From the NCBI GenBank assembly GCA_963815125.1, contig CAWFFM010000002.1:930001-994000 (forward strand): 64,000 nt of DNA. Direction: 5' to 3'. A program made the translations under genes and the position numbers. Below the pieces are notes generated by a model that saw nothing but the letters and a program-made list of their open reading frames with translations, was not told where the DNA came from and searched no databases. The stretch's first letter is position 1; the number at the start of each line of letters is the position of its first letter. The DNA is from Actinocatenispora sp963815125. Its GTDB lineage: Bacteria; Actinomycetota; Actinomycetes; Mycobacteriales; Micromonosporaceae. Positions 46,182 through 54,399 of the stretch are shown here, in pieces.

Positions 46182-46737
46182 CCGACAGCTCCTGCCAGGC
46201 CGCGGCGATCAGTTCCCGGGACTCGGTGAGCAGCTGCGGCAGAACTTTGGTCTGGCCCACCACCGGCATGAAGTTGGTGTCGCCGCCCCACCTCGGTACC
46301 AGATGTTGGTGCAGGTGCCCGGCGATGCCGGCACCGGCAACGGAACCCTGGTTCATGCCGATGTTGAAACCCTCCGCGTTGCTGGCGCGGCGCACCGCGC
46401 GCATCGCGAGTTGGGTGAACGCGCTGAACTCGGCCACCTCGTCGACCGAGAGCTCCGAATAGTCCGCCACATGCCGGTACGGGCAGACCATCAGGTGGCC
46501 GGAGTTGTACGGGTAGAGGTTGAGCAACGCGTAGACGCAGCGACCTCGCGCCACCACAAGCCCTTCGGGGTCCGGCAGGCTCGGCGCCCGGCAGAACGGG
46601 CAGCCCTCGGTGTCGGAGTCCGAGCCGGTCGGCTTGTTCTCGCCACGGATGTAGGCCATCCGGTACGGCGTCCACAGCCGGTCCAGCCCATCGTCGTCGC
46701 CGGCACCGTCCTGCCGCAGCACCTCGTCACCCGTCAC
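46174..46737 (-). CDS. HIT-family hydrolase/phosphorylase (AP4A-type)
   Basis: 187-residue histidine-triad protein with GHLHQHLVPRW as catalytic motif and a zinc-binding CPFCRAP cluster. The region PTGSDSDTEGCPFC and LYPYNSGHLMVCPYRH match the actinobacterial AP4A phosphorylase group (M. tuberculosis Rv2613c). GTG 46735-46737 is chosen; another GTG five codons later could also serve. In mycobacteria this gene lies between thrS and pgsA; here five other genes separate it from pgsA. Confidence 0.88.
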   Translation of the reverse strand: MTGDEVLRQDGAGDDDGLDRLWTPYRMAYIRGENKPTGSDSDTEGCPFCRAPSLPDPEGLVVARGRCVYALLNLYPYNSGHLMVCPYRHVADYSELSVDEVAEFSAFTQLAMRAVRRASNAEGFNIGMNQGSVAGAGIAGHLHQHLVPRWGGDTNFMPVVGQTKVLPQLLTESRELIAAAWQELSDV

Positions 46738-46811
46738 GGCAGTCGATCCTACGGGTCGCGGTCGGCCGAATTCAGTGGCGGTGGCCCCGTCCTGTGCCGC
46801 AGGCTCGGAGC

Positions 46812-47268
46812 ATGTCCGTCCCGTCCCGACACCCGGCCGTCGAGTTGACCTGGCGCCGGTCCACCGGCACCGATCTGCCCGCCGTCGCCCGGCTCGCCCG
46901 GGCCGTTCTCGCGGCCGACGGCGGCTCCGACTACGCCACAGACGGCGCTTTTCTCGGCCGGTGGTACGGCGCACCCGACGCGTACGGCCGGGTCGGTGTG
47001 GATGGCGCCGGTGTCGTACGGGCCGCCGGCGCGGTACGGCCCGATGACGGGTACGCCTCGCTGGTGGGCATGGTCGCGCCTACCGCGCGCGGACAGGGAC
47101 ACGGCAGCACACTGCTCGACTGGTCGCTGGGCGTGGCCGAGGAAGCCGGACTCGTCCCGCAGGTCGAGACGGAGTGGACGACTGGGGAGGCGGAGCGCCT
47201 GTACGCCGCCCGCCCGGGCGCTGGGATTCGCCGCGGCCGGCCGCCGGGCACGCTACCGCCACCGCTGA
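46812..47268 (+). pseudogene. GNAT acetyltransferase, apparently frameshifted near its end
   Basis: ATG 46812 with CGGAG upstream opens a GNAT-like frame: RRSTGTDLPAVARLARAVL, then the acetyl-CoA loop MVAPTARGQGHGSTLLDWSL. After AERLYAAR (about 47211) this frame continues as Pro/Gly/Arg junk into the antisense of thrS (to 47417). One base later in phase, the sequence reads LGFAAAGRRARYRHR and stops at 47268, exactly the GF ending expected after RLY in GNAT proteins. A +1 shift within 47212-47221 would restore it. It may be a real mutation, a sequencing error in a GC run or, less likely, programmed. Confidence 0.65.
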
Positions 47269-47276
47269 ACCTTCCG

Positions 47277-47304
47277 GGCCGCCACGGAAGCTGCCGTGGC
47301 GGCC
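47277..47304. terminator. Hairpin between convergent GNAT and thrS
   Basis: GGCCGCCACGG (47277-47287) pairs with CCGTGGCGGCC (47294-47304), loop AAGCTG, between the shifted-frame GNAT stop (47268) and the thrS stop (47312). Its position supports 47268 as the true end of the GNAT gene, because the uncorrected frame would run through it into thrS. Confidence 0.6.
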
Positions 47305-47311
47305 ACGCGGC

Positions 47312-49339
47312 TCACTGTGCCGAGGGACCCACGTTGGTCCGGCTGCCGACCACGTCGACCACGTGCGCCACGGCCTCGTCCAGCGGCACCGCGTTGCGCT
47401 GCGAGCCGTCCCGGTAGCGGAACGAGACCGTACCTGCCGTCACGTCGTCATCGCCGGCGATCACCATGAACGGGATCTTCTGCTTCTGGGCGTTGCGGAT
47501 CTTCTTCTGCATCCGGTCGTCCGCGGTGTCCACCTCGGCCCGGATACCCTGCCCGCGCAGCCTCTGCACGAACTCGCCCAGGTAGTCGGTGTGGTCGTCG
47601 CGGATCGGGATGCCCACCACCTGGACCGGGGCGAGCCAGGCCGGGAAAGCGCCGGCGTAGTGCTCGGTCAGCACCCCGAAGAAACGCTCCATGGAACCGA
47701 ACAGCGCCCGGTGGATCATCACCGGCTGCTGCCGGGAACCGTCCGCCGCCTGGTACTCCAGGCCGAAACGCTTCGGCTGGTTGAAGTCCAGTTGGATCGT
47801 CGACATCTGCCAACTGCGCCCGATCGCGTCCTTGACCTGCACGGAGATCTTCGGCCCGTAGAACGCCGCGCCACCCGGGTCCGGTACGAGCTTGAGACCG
47901 GAGTCCTCGGCCGCCTGCCGCAACGCCTCGGTGGCCTGCTCCCATTCCTGCGGGTCGCCGATGAACTTGTCGGAGTCGTCGCGGGTGGACAGTTCCAGGT
48001 AGAAGTCGTCCAGACCGTAGTCACGCAGCAGATCCAGGACGAACGTCAGCAGGCTGCGCAGCTCGCCCGGCATCTGCTCGGGGGTGCAGTAGATGTGCGA
48101 GTCGTCCTGCGTCATACCGCGCACCCGGGTCAGCCCGTGCACCACGCCGGACTTCTCGTACCGGTAGACCGTGCCGAACTCGAACATCCGCAGCGGCAGT
48201 TCCCGGTAGGAACGGCCACGGGACCGGAAGACCAGGTTGTGCATGGGGCAGTTCATGGCCTTCAGGTAGTACTCCGCACCTTCCAGCTCCATCGGCGGGT
48301 ACATGGTGTCGGCGTAGTACGGCAGGTGCCCTGAGGTCTCGAACAGATGGCCCTTGGTGATGTGCGGGGTGTTGACGAACTCGTACCCGGCCTGCTCGTG
48401 GCGCTGCCGCGAGTAGGACTCCATCTCCCGGCGGATGATGCCACCCTTGGGGTGGAACACCGCGAGACCCGAACCGATCTCCTCGGGGAAGCTGAACAGG
48501 TCGAGTTCGGCGCCGAGCTTGCGGTGGTCCCGCTTCGCCGCCTCCTCCAACAGCCTGAGGTGTTCCTTCAGCTCGTCGCGGGTCGGCCAGGCCGTGCCGT
48601 AGATCCGCTGCAGCTGCGGGTTCTGCTCGCTGCCCCGCCAGTACGCCGCGGCGCTGCGCATCAGTTTGACCGCCGGGATGATCCGGGTGGTCGGCAGGTG
48701 CGGGCCACGGCACAGGTCGGTCCAGGAGCGTTCACCGGTCCGGGCGTCGATGTTGTCGTACATGGTGAGGGCCCCGGCGCCCACCTCAACACCGGCACCC
48801 TCCGCCGCGTCCGCAGCGCCGCCCTTGAGTTCGATCAGTTCCAGCTTGAAGCGTTCCTGGCTCAGCTCCTTGCGGGCCGCCTCGTCGGAGATCTCCCGGC
48901 GGCTGAAGCGCTGGCCGGACTTGATGATCTCCTGCATCTTCTTCTCGATCTTCGCCAGGTCCTCGGGCGTGAACGGCCGGTCCGGCATGAAGTCGTAGTA
49001 GAAGCCGTTCTCGATGGGCGGCCCGATGCCCAGCAGAGTGCCGGGGAACAGGTCCTGTACGGCCTGCGCCATCACGTGCGCGGCGGAGTGGCGCAGTACG
49101 TTGAGCCCGTCCTCGCTGTCCAGGGCGACCGGCTGCACCTCGGTGTCGGTTTCGGGCGTCCAGTCCAGGTCACGCAGCTGGGCCTGGCCCCCCGAACTCT
49201 GGTCGCGGACCACCACCACGGCCTTCGGCCCGGTGGTCGGCAACCCGGCCGAGGCGATCGCGTCGGCGGCCGTCGTTCGCGCCGGCACGAGGACGGAGGT
49301 GATTCCACTCCCCTGGGCGGCGGAACTGGATGCGGGCAC
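47312..49339 (-). CDS. thrS: Threonyl-tRNA synthetase
   Basis: Class II synthetase, 675 residues. N-terminal TGS-like part, editing domain with HSAAHVMAQAV, and catalytic core with the zinc ligands in KAMNCPMHN and HRALFGSMERFFG. The class II regions RYEKSGVVHGLTRVRGM and QLDFNQPKRFGL are intact, and the anticodon domain is at the C-terminus. GTG 49337-49339 follows GAGGAG. An alternative start 10 codons upstream lacks an SD. No T-box leader was seen in the 135-nt upstream gap. Confidence 0.95.
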   Translation of the reverse strand: MPASSSAAQGSGITSVLVPARTTAADAIASAGLPTTGPKAVVVVRDQSSGGQAQLRDLDWTPETDTEVQPVALDSEDGLNVLRHSAAHVMAQAVQDLFPGTLLGIGPPIENGFYYDFMPDRPFTPEDLAKIEKKMQEIIKSGQRFSRREISDEAARKELSQERFKLELIELKGGAADAAEGAGVEVGAGALTMYDNIDARTGERSWTDLCRGPHLPTTRIIPAVKLMRSAAAYWRGSEQNPQLQRIYGTAWPTRDELKEHLRLLEEAAKRDHRKLGAELDLFSFPEEIGSGLAVFHPKGGIIRREMESYSRQRHEQAGYEFVNTPHITKGHLFETSGHLPYYADTMYPPMELEGAEYYLKAMNCPMHNLVFRSRGRSYRELPLRMFEFGTVYRYEKSGVVHGLTRVRGMTQDDSHIYCTPEQMPGELRSLLTFVLDLLRDYGLDDFYLELSTRDDSDKFIGDPQEWEQATEALRQAAEDSGLKLVPDPGGAAFYGPKISVQVKDAIGRSWQMSTIQLDFNQPKRFGLEYQAADGSRQQPVMIHRALFGSMERFFGVLTEHYAGAFPAWLAPVQVVGIPIRDDHTDYLGEFVQRLRGQGIRAEVDTADDRMQKKIRNAQKQKIPFMVIAGDDDVTAGTVSFRYRDGSQRNAVPLDEAVAHVVDVVGSRTNVGPSAQ

Positions 49340-49474
49340 GATGCTCTCCTCAGTGCTGGATCGGTGCATGCCGGACCCGGTACGGGCCCGTGGCCGGACC
49401 CCCCGATGCTATCCACTGCTCCGCCACCGCCCGGCGCCGCGGCCCGACCCGGCCACGGCGCCCCGAGCTGTGGG

Positions 49475-52054
49475 TCAGCCGCGCTTCCAGAACGACCTGC
49501 GCTGGTTGACGCTCCTCGACTCCGCCGCGACGTCCCCTAGCGCGTCGCCCGACGCACCGCCGGCCGGGGCGGGAGGCGAAGTTTCCGGCGCGGCGAAGGC
49601 CGCCAGCGCCTCCAGGGTGCGTTGCCACAGACGCTCCAGTGCCTCGTCCCGGGGCGGGTTGGACCCGTCGCAGGCGCTCAGCTCGGTCAGCAGGTCTGTC
49701 AGCTCGCCAACCTGCGGGTCCGCGCCGAGGCCGCCGAGCAGTACAGCCAGCCGGCTGCCCAGGTCACCGAGCAGCGCGATCCGCTCAGCGGCACCCGCCG
49801 GGCGGGCCCGCCGCAGCCGCGCCAGTTCCTCACCCACCTGGGTACGCGCCCCGTCCAGTGATGACGACGTGCCGTGCTGGGGCCGCGGCTGGACGGACGG
49901 CGGTGCGGGTGCGCGCCGACCGCGCGGTGCAGGCGAGCGCGGACCGGGCGGTGGTCCACCGGGCGCAGCGAACGAACCGTGCGGAGCGAAGGTCCCGAGG
50001 GCCGGCGCACCCGGTGCCGGCGGCGGGGCACCGAACACATCCTGGGCAGGAGCCGTCGCGGCCATCGGCACCATGCCGCCCGCCGCGCCGAACGGTGCCG
50101 GCGGCTCCCAGCCTGCCGGCAGCTCGACCGGCTGGGTCACCCGGTGCGGTCCGGCGCCATCCGTCACCACCTCGCTGTCCACCGCCACGAACGCGGTGAA
50201 CCGGGACAGGACACCGAAACGCAGCGAGGTCTCGACGATCCGCTGCTCCAGGGCCTCCCGGTCGACCGCCCCGGCCCAGTCCGTCGAGCCAGCGGCGTAC
50301 CGGTCGGTCAGATCACCCAGGTGCGTGCGCGCCCACAGGACGGCGGCCGGCCCGCCGCCAGCGGTGCTGCCGGACACCTGGGTACTCCATGGCTGACCGT
50401 CGGGTTGCACGCCCTGCACGGTGACGGCGCCGTCCGGGTCACCGCGGAATCGACCCGACACCACCACCGGGGCTCCGGTGAACAGGTCGGGCAGCCGGCT
50501 GGGCGCCAGCGAGCCGTCCACCACGTCGAGACCTTCGGTGTGCAGTCGCAGCGCCTGTACGACGGGTGTGCCGATCCGGCGGTGGATGCGGTCCATCGCC
50601 TCGTCCAAGCGGTCCTCGGACTCGACCAGTTCGCAGCGACCACCGCCCAGGGTCGCCAACCGGCCGAGGAAGCCGGCGTTGACCGCCCGGTCGATGCCGA
50701 CGGCATGGACCCGCAGATCGGCCAGCGGGCCGGCCATCTGCGCCACGATCTGGTCCTCGTTGCCCACCTGGCCGTCGGTCACCAGAACCAGCACCCGGTC
50801 CCGGCCGGCGTCGCTGAGCAGCCCTACGCCGTCGGTCAGTGGGCGCAGGATCTCGGTGCCGCCGCGTGCCTCGGTACGGGCCAGTGCCTCGACCGCCCGG
50901 TAGCGGTGCCGGTCGGTGGCCGCGGTGAGACCCGTCGGCAGGCCCGGAGGACGTTCCACCACGTGGTCGAACAGCAGCACGGCGAAGCGGTCGGTGTCGG
51001 TGAGCGTGTCCACGATGCGCGCCGCGGCGCGCCGGGCCGCCACCATCTTCCAGCCGGTCATGCTGCCGGAACGGTCCAGCAGCAGCACCACGTCACGAGG
51101 TCGGGTGGTGGCGCTCGAGGCAGGTGGTAGCAGCGTCAGCCGGAAAGTGCCGGTACCGAACCGGTCTATCGCCCGGTCTGCGGCAACGGCCGACCCGTCG
51201 GGAACCAGGGTCAGCGCGGTGGACGGGATCTGCTCCCCGCCGTAGCGCAGCCGGAGAATGAAGTCCCGGTTCACCCGCTCCCCCGGCGACACCTCCAGTC
51301 GCACGCCTGACGCGGACGTGTCGGTGGTGACGGTGTGCAGGCTGGACCGCACCTCGCCCAACGGAAGTCCGGCGGGTTCGATGTCCACCGCGATGGACAG
51401 CCGCACCGGGTTCGGGAAGCCGGGCAGCAGCACCGGTGGAGTGATCCGGGAGGCGTCGGGAACGGCATCGCTGTCCGGAACCGCGCCGGTGCCGACCGAT
51501 TCGCCGCCCAGCGGTGTGCCCGGGATGTAGCGGGGTGCGACGACGAGCGGGAAGCGGTAGGTCGCCGCGTCGTCCTCGAACGGCAGCGGCGCGTCCAGGG
51601 TGAGTTCGACACTCACCCGTTCGCCGGGCGGGATGTTGCCGACCCGCATGGTGAACACGTCGGGCCGCTCCTCCTCGGCGATCGACGCGCGCTGACCTGC
51701 GGCGATGGCCTGGTCGTACTCCTGGCGTGCCTGGCCACGCTCCTTGAGCTGGCCATCGACGATCCGTTCGGCCACCTTCATGCGCAACGCGGTGACGGCC
51801 GCGCGCGGTGGCAGCGGGAAGATGTAGGTGGCTTCCAGTGGTTGGTCGTAGGGGTTGCGGAATCCCTGACTCAGCACGGTACGGGCGGACAGCCCGGTGA
51901 TCGTGGCCCGTACGTCGAGCCGGTCGAGCGGCAGGTTGCCCCGACCGGTGGACAGCACGCCGTGGCCGGCAGGTTCCTCCGATCCGGCATCCTCGGCGCC
52001 TGCCGAAAGACGCCGGAGTTCCTCATCGCTGATCGATGTCACCGAGGCGGTCAT
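49475..52054 (-). CDS. VIT and vWA domain protein
   Basis: 859 residues, no signal peptide or membrane segment, probably cytosolic. An N-terminal VIT domain (about residues 30-160, with RNPYDQPLEATYIFPLPP) is followed by a von Willebrand A domain. The latter's MIDAS reads DRSGS (327-331), with a Thr in GGTEIL and the Asp in LVTDGQVGNED. A Pro/Ala/Gly-rich linker (about 680-770) and a C-terminal helical region ending in Lys/Arg complete it. The intact MIDAS implies metal-dependent ligand binding; the partner is unknown. ATG overlaps the merR stop as ATGA, so the regulator and this protein are co-expressed. Confidence 0.85.
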   Translation of the reverse strand: MTASVTSISDEELRRLSAGAEDAGSEEPAGHGVLSTGRGNLPLDRLDVRATITGLSARTVLSQGFRNPYDQPLEATYIFPLPPRAAVTALRMKVAERIVDGQLKERGQARQEYDQAIAAGQRASIAEEERPDVFTMRVGNIPPGERVSVELTLDAPLPFEDDAATYRFPLVVAPRYIPGTPLGGESVGTGAVPDSDAVPDASRITPPVLLPGFPNPVRLSIAVDIEPAGLPLGEVRSSLHTVTTDTSASGVRLEVSPGERVNRDFILRLRYGGEQIPSTALTLVPDGSAVAADRAIDRFGTGTFRLTLLPPASSATTRPRDVVLLLDRSGSMTGWKMVAARRAAARIVDTLTDTDRFAVLLFDHVVERPPGLPTGLTAATDRHRYRAVEALARTEARGGTEILRPLTDGVGLLSDAGRDRVLVLVTDGQVGNEDQIVAQMAGPLADLRVHAVGIDRAVNAGFLGRLATLGGGRCELVESEDRLDEAMDRIHRRIGTPVVQALRLHTEGLDVVDGSLAPSRLPDLFTGAPVVVSGRFRGDPDGAVTVQGVQPDGQPWSTQVSGSTAGGGPAAVLWARTHLGDLTDRYAAGSTDWAGAVDREALEQRIVETSLRFGVLSRFTAFVAVDSEVVTDGAGPHRVTQPVELPAGWEPPAPFGAAGGMVPMAATAPAQDVFGAPPPAPGAPALGTFAPHGSFAAPGGPPPGPRSPAPRGRRAPAPPSVQPRPQHGTSSSLDGARTQVGEELARLRRARPAGAAERIALLGDLGSRLAVLLGGLGADPQVGELTDLLTELSACDGSNPPRDEALERLWQRTLEALAAFAAPETSPPAPAGGASGDALGDVAAESRSVNQRRSFWKRG

Positions 52055-52737
52055 CGCGCTCCTCCGAACCGTGGGATCGACATGAGTCCGCGCTGGACGA
52101 GTGTCTCGACCAGCGGTTGGGCGGCGGCTCGGACAGCCGCCAGGTCGGCGCCGGTCGGCGCCGGAGCGTCGGCCGGCAGCAGCAGGGTCAGGCCGTCGGC
52201 CAGTCGTACGCCGTGCAGGATCGCCGGGGATGCCGCGCACTCGTCCGGATCGGCCGCCTCCTGCACCGGTTCTGCGGGGCGGCCGGGGACCGCTGCGGTG
52301 TCCTGCGCGGTCGCGCCGCGTGATGGATCGGGTGATGACGCGGGCTGCAACCAGAACCGGTGGCGTACCGGCGGTGCGGGATCCGGGGCGGCGCCCGACT
52401 GACCGGCCAGTACCGCTGCGGGAATCTGGGCTATCTCGCCCAGTGTGGCGTCGGTCGCGCCGGCCAACTCCTGCTGGATCTGCGCGAGGCTTCGTCCGGC
52501 GGCCTGCCGACGTTTGACGGCGACCAGTTGCAGCAGCTGGCGGGTGCCGTAGAGGGCGCTTCGCCCACGCATCACGCCCGGCCGGTCGACCAGACCGATG
52601 GACGTGTACCAACGCACCGTCCGGCGGTCCGGCATCTCGCGGACCCGTCCGTTCACTGCGCCGTCGTAGTCGGTGGACAGTGCACTGCCGACCAGTCCCA
52701 CCAACTGGTCCAGGGTCCACAGCGCGTCGCCGCTCAT
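52051..52737 (-). CDS. MerR-like transcriptional regulator
   Basis: 228 residues. The N-terminal MerR winged helix (DALWTLDQLVGLVG, DRRTVRWYTSIGLVDRPG, QLLQLVAVKRRQAAGRSLA) is followed by a long Pro/Ala-rich linker and a C-terminal piece beginning HGVRLADGLTLLLP. There are no metal-ligand cysteines of the classical type. ATG 52735-52737 is chosen; a GTG three codons upstream is equally open and neither has a clear SD. The gene begins 11 nt from a 27-bp palindrome and is translationally coupled to the vWA gene. It most likely senses something relevant to that protein and represses or activates the pair. Confidence 0.82.
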   Translation of the reverse strand: MSGDALWTLDQLVGLVGSALSTDYDGAVNGRVREMPDRRTVRWYTSIGLVDRPGVMRGRSALYGTRQLLQLVAVKRRQAAGRSLAQIQQELAGATDATLGEIAQIPAAVLAGQSGAAPDPAPPVRHRFWLQPASSPDPSRGATAQDTAAVPGRPAEPVQEAADPDECAASPAILHGVRLADGLTLLLPADAPAPTGADLAAVRAAAQPLVETLVQRGLMSIPRFGGAR

Positions 52738-52747
52738 AGCTGCCACT

Positions 52748-52774
52748 TTGACACTGTCACGATGACAGTGTCAA
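52748..52774. promoter_or_regulatory. Nested palindrome, probable MerR operator
   Basis: TTGACACTGTCA (52748-52759) and TGACAGTGTCAA (52763-52774) are perfect 12-bp inverted repeats around CGA. Each arm is itself a palindrome about one central base (TGACA-C-TGTCA and TGACA-G-TGTCA), giving four TGACA half-sites. It lies 11 nt upstream of merR and 88 nt upstream of the divergent padR. A TTGACA -35-like hexamer occurs on both strands within it, so a bound protein would cover the promoter. Confidence 0.7.
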
Positions 52775-52791
52775 GGAGCGGCGACAAGCAC

Positions 52792-52820
52792 TTGCCGGAA
52801 GAGTGTTAGCGATATATCTT
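52792..52820 (+). promoter_or_regulatory. Candidate padR promoter with GATATATC operator
   Basis: TTGCCG (52792-52797) and TATCTT (52815-52820) are 17 bases apart, fitting a housekeeping promoter 42 nt before the padR ATG. The 8-bp palindrome GATATATC (52811-52818) overlaps the -10. AT-rich palindromes of this type are known targets of PadR proteins, so autorepression is likely; this is inference. Confidence 0.45.
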
Positions 52821-52861
52821 TGAACTTACTTGATGCAACTCAGAAGGAATGGAGAACAACC

Positions 52862-53644
52862 ATGGATGCCACTGCAGGCTTCCCCATGTACCCCTTGCGC
52901 GCGCTGCGCGCCGCCCGCCTCTTCGGGCTCGCCGGCGTCCACCGCGACCGGCACTCCGACGACGACCACAGCGGTGACCACGACGGCGAGCACGGACGCC
53001 GGGGCGGTCGTGGCCACCGCGGCGGACACCGCGGTGGCCACCCACACGGGCACGGACACGGCTTCGGACCTGGTTTCGGGGGCTTCGGGCCGGGCTTCGG
53101 CCCCGGCTTCCCCTTCGGAGGTCCGCGGCAAAGACGTGGATCCAGAGCCTCCCGGGGAGACATCCGACTCGCCGCTCTGGCCCTGCTCGACGAGACACCG
53201 ATGCACGGTTACCAACTGATGCGCGAAATCAGTGACCGTAGCGACGGGATGTGGAAGCCGAGCCCCGGCGCGATCTACCCCGCGCTGCAGCAACTCGAGG
53301 ACGAAGGGCTGATCGAACCGGAACGCGCCGAGGGTAAGCGCGTGTTCCGACTCACTGGCGAGGGCCGCACCTACGTCGAGGAGCACCGCGCAGAGATCGA
53401 CGCCGTGTGGCGTTCGTTCGAGCAGGACCTCGACGAGGAGTGGATCGAACTCAGCAACACAGGACAGCAGGTCATGCAAGCATTCGGCCAGGTAATCAGC
53501 GCCGGAAACCGCAGCCAGATCGTCTCCGCCACCGAACTGATGGCCGAGACACGCCGCCGGCTGTACCGCATCCTCGCCGAGGATGAGCCAGCCACCGGAC
53601 CGGACACCGACGAGCCGGGCCCCGCGCCAGCCACGGACCACTGA
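52862..53644 (+). CDS. PadR-family regulator with His/Gly-rich N-terminal region
   Basis: 260 residues. Residues 29-92 are a low-complexity, His/Gly/Phe-rich segment (HPHGHGHGFGPGF and others), followed by a PadR winged helix (101-175: LAALALLDETPMHGYQLMREI, PGAIYPALQQLEDEGLI, RVFRLTGEGRTYV) and a C-terminal dimerisation helix. The His clusters could bind Ni, Zn or Co; this is inference. ATG 52862 has GGAG upstream. It is divergent from the merR/vWA operon and ends in a strong hairpin. Confidence 0.88.
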   Translation: MDATAGFPMYPLRALRAARLFGLAGVHRDRHSDDDHSGDHDGEHGRRGGRGHRGGHRGGHPHGHGHGFGPGFGGFGPGFGPGFPFGGPRQRRGSRASRGDIRLAALALLDETPMHGYQLMREISDRSDGMWKPSPGAIYPALQQLEDEGLIEPERAEGKRVFRLTGEGRTYVEEHRAEIDAVWRSFEQDLDEEWIELSNTGQQVMQAFGQVISAGNRSQIVSATELMAETRRRLYRILAEDEPATGPDTDEPGPAPATDH

Positions 53645-53648
53645 GCCA

Positions 53649-53688
53649 CGCTGGCCCGGGACCGGATCTGTCCGGTCCCGGGCCAGCG
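53649..53688. terminator. Strong hairpin after padR
   Basis: Bases 53649-53666 pair perfectly (18 bp) with 53671-53688 around loop TCTG, starting 5 nt after the padR stop and 35 nt before the end of the convergent DUF1707 gene. It can terminate both. Confidence 0.75.
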
Positions 53689-53722
53689 CGTGGTAGCTCG
53701 TCGCGTCGGACCGCCGACTCTG

Positions 53723-54295
53723 TCACCCCCGCGCCGCCAGTACCCGGACCCGATCGACCTGATGTTCGATCGCCCGGGCCTGGGCGACATCACCCACCGG
53801 CAGATCGACCACATGCTGGCGGACACCGTCCCAGATCGCCACCTGCAGCACGCCGACCCTGCGCGGCTCCTTGACCAGCAGGAACAACAGACTGACGAAC
53901 GGAACCACGAAGAACCCCACGAGCGCCAGCGCGATCGCCCATGCCGGCGTCACCCGGATGTCGTACCAGTAGTCGAAACACCGCCACACCGAGTCCGGCA
54001 AGGGGAACGTCCCGGTCGGACCGCGTACGGCGGAGCCGGTCACCTCGATATCGCCGAACCGGGCGATGACCGGCTCCCTCGCATGTACTGCGGCAGTCGG
54101 CGCCGGGAGCACATCACCGATGAGCGCGCGGAGCTGCGACCGGGTGTGCGCCGCATAGGCCAGTGCGGCCCGCCGGTCGAACTCGTCGAGGTCGAGCAGA
54201 CCGCTTCCCACCGCGCTGCGCAGCCGCTCCACCGTGGCTTCGCGCTCCGGATCACTGACCCGTACGGTGCCCGGGACCCCGACGTAATTGGACAT
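53723..54295 (-). CDS. DUF1707 domain membrane protein
   Basis: 190 residues. The N-terminal DUF1707 (VRVSDPEREATVERLRSAV through LDEFDRRAALAYAAHTRSQL) is a small helical module common in actinobacterial membrane proteins. A membrane segment follows around AWAIALALVGFFVVPFVSLLFL, and the C-terminal cytoplasmic part ends RVLAARG. Function is unknown; it is not in an operon with the neighbours. ATG 54293-54295. Confidence 0.8.
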   Translation of the reverse strand: MSNYVGVPGTVRVSDPEREATVERLRSAVGSGLLDLDEFDRRAALAYAAHTRSQLRALIGDVLPAPTAAVHAREPVIARFGDIEVTGSAVRGPTGTFPLPDSVWRCFDYWYDIRVTPAWAIALALVGFFVVPFVSLLFLLVKEPRRVGVLQVAIWDGVRQHVVDLPVGDVAQARAIEHQVDRVRVLAARG

Positions 54296-54399
54296 GCGCC
54301 CATGCTCGCCGCTGTGCCCCCGTCGGTCACCAGGGTCGGTACCTGATATTTCCCGGAGAACCGGTCAGATCCGTCAGGGTCACCCTGGGACCCTGGGCG

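Noticed and set aside
49340..49474. T-box leader for thrS
   Set aside because: No T-box sequence or specifier-like hairpin could be found in the 135-nt gap.
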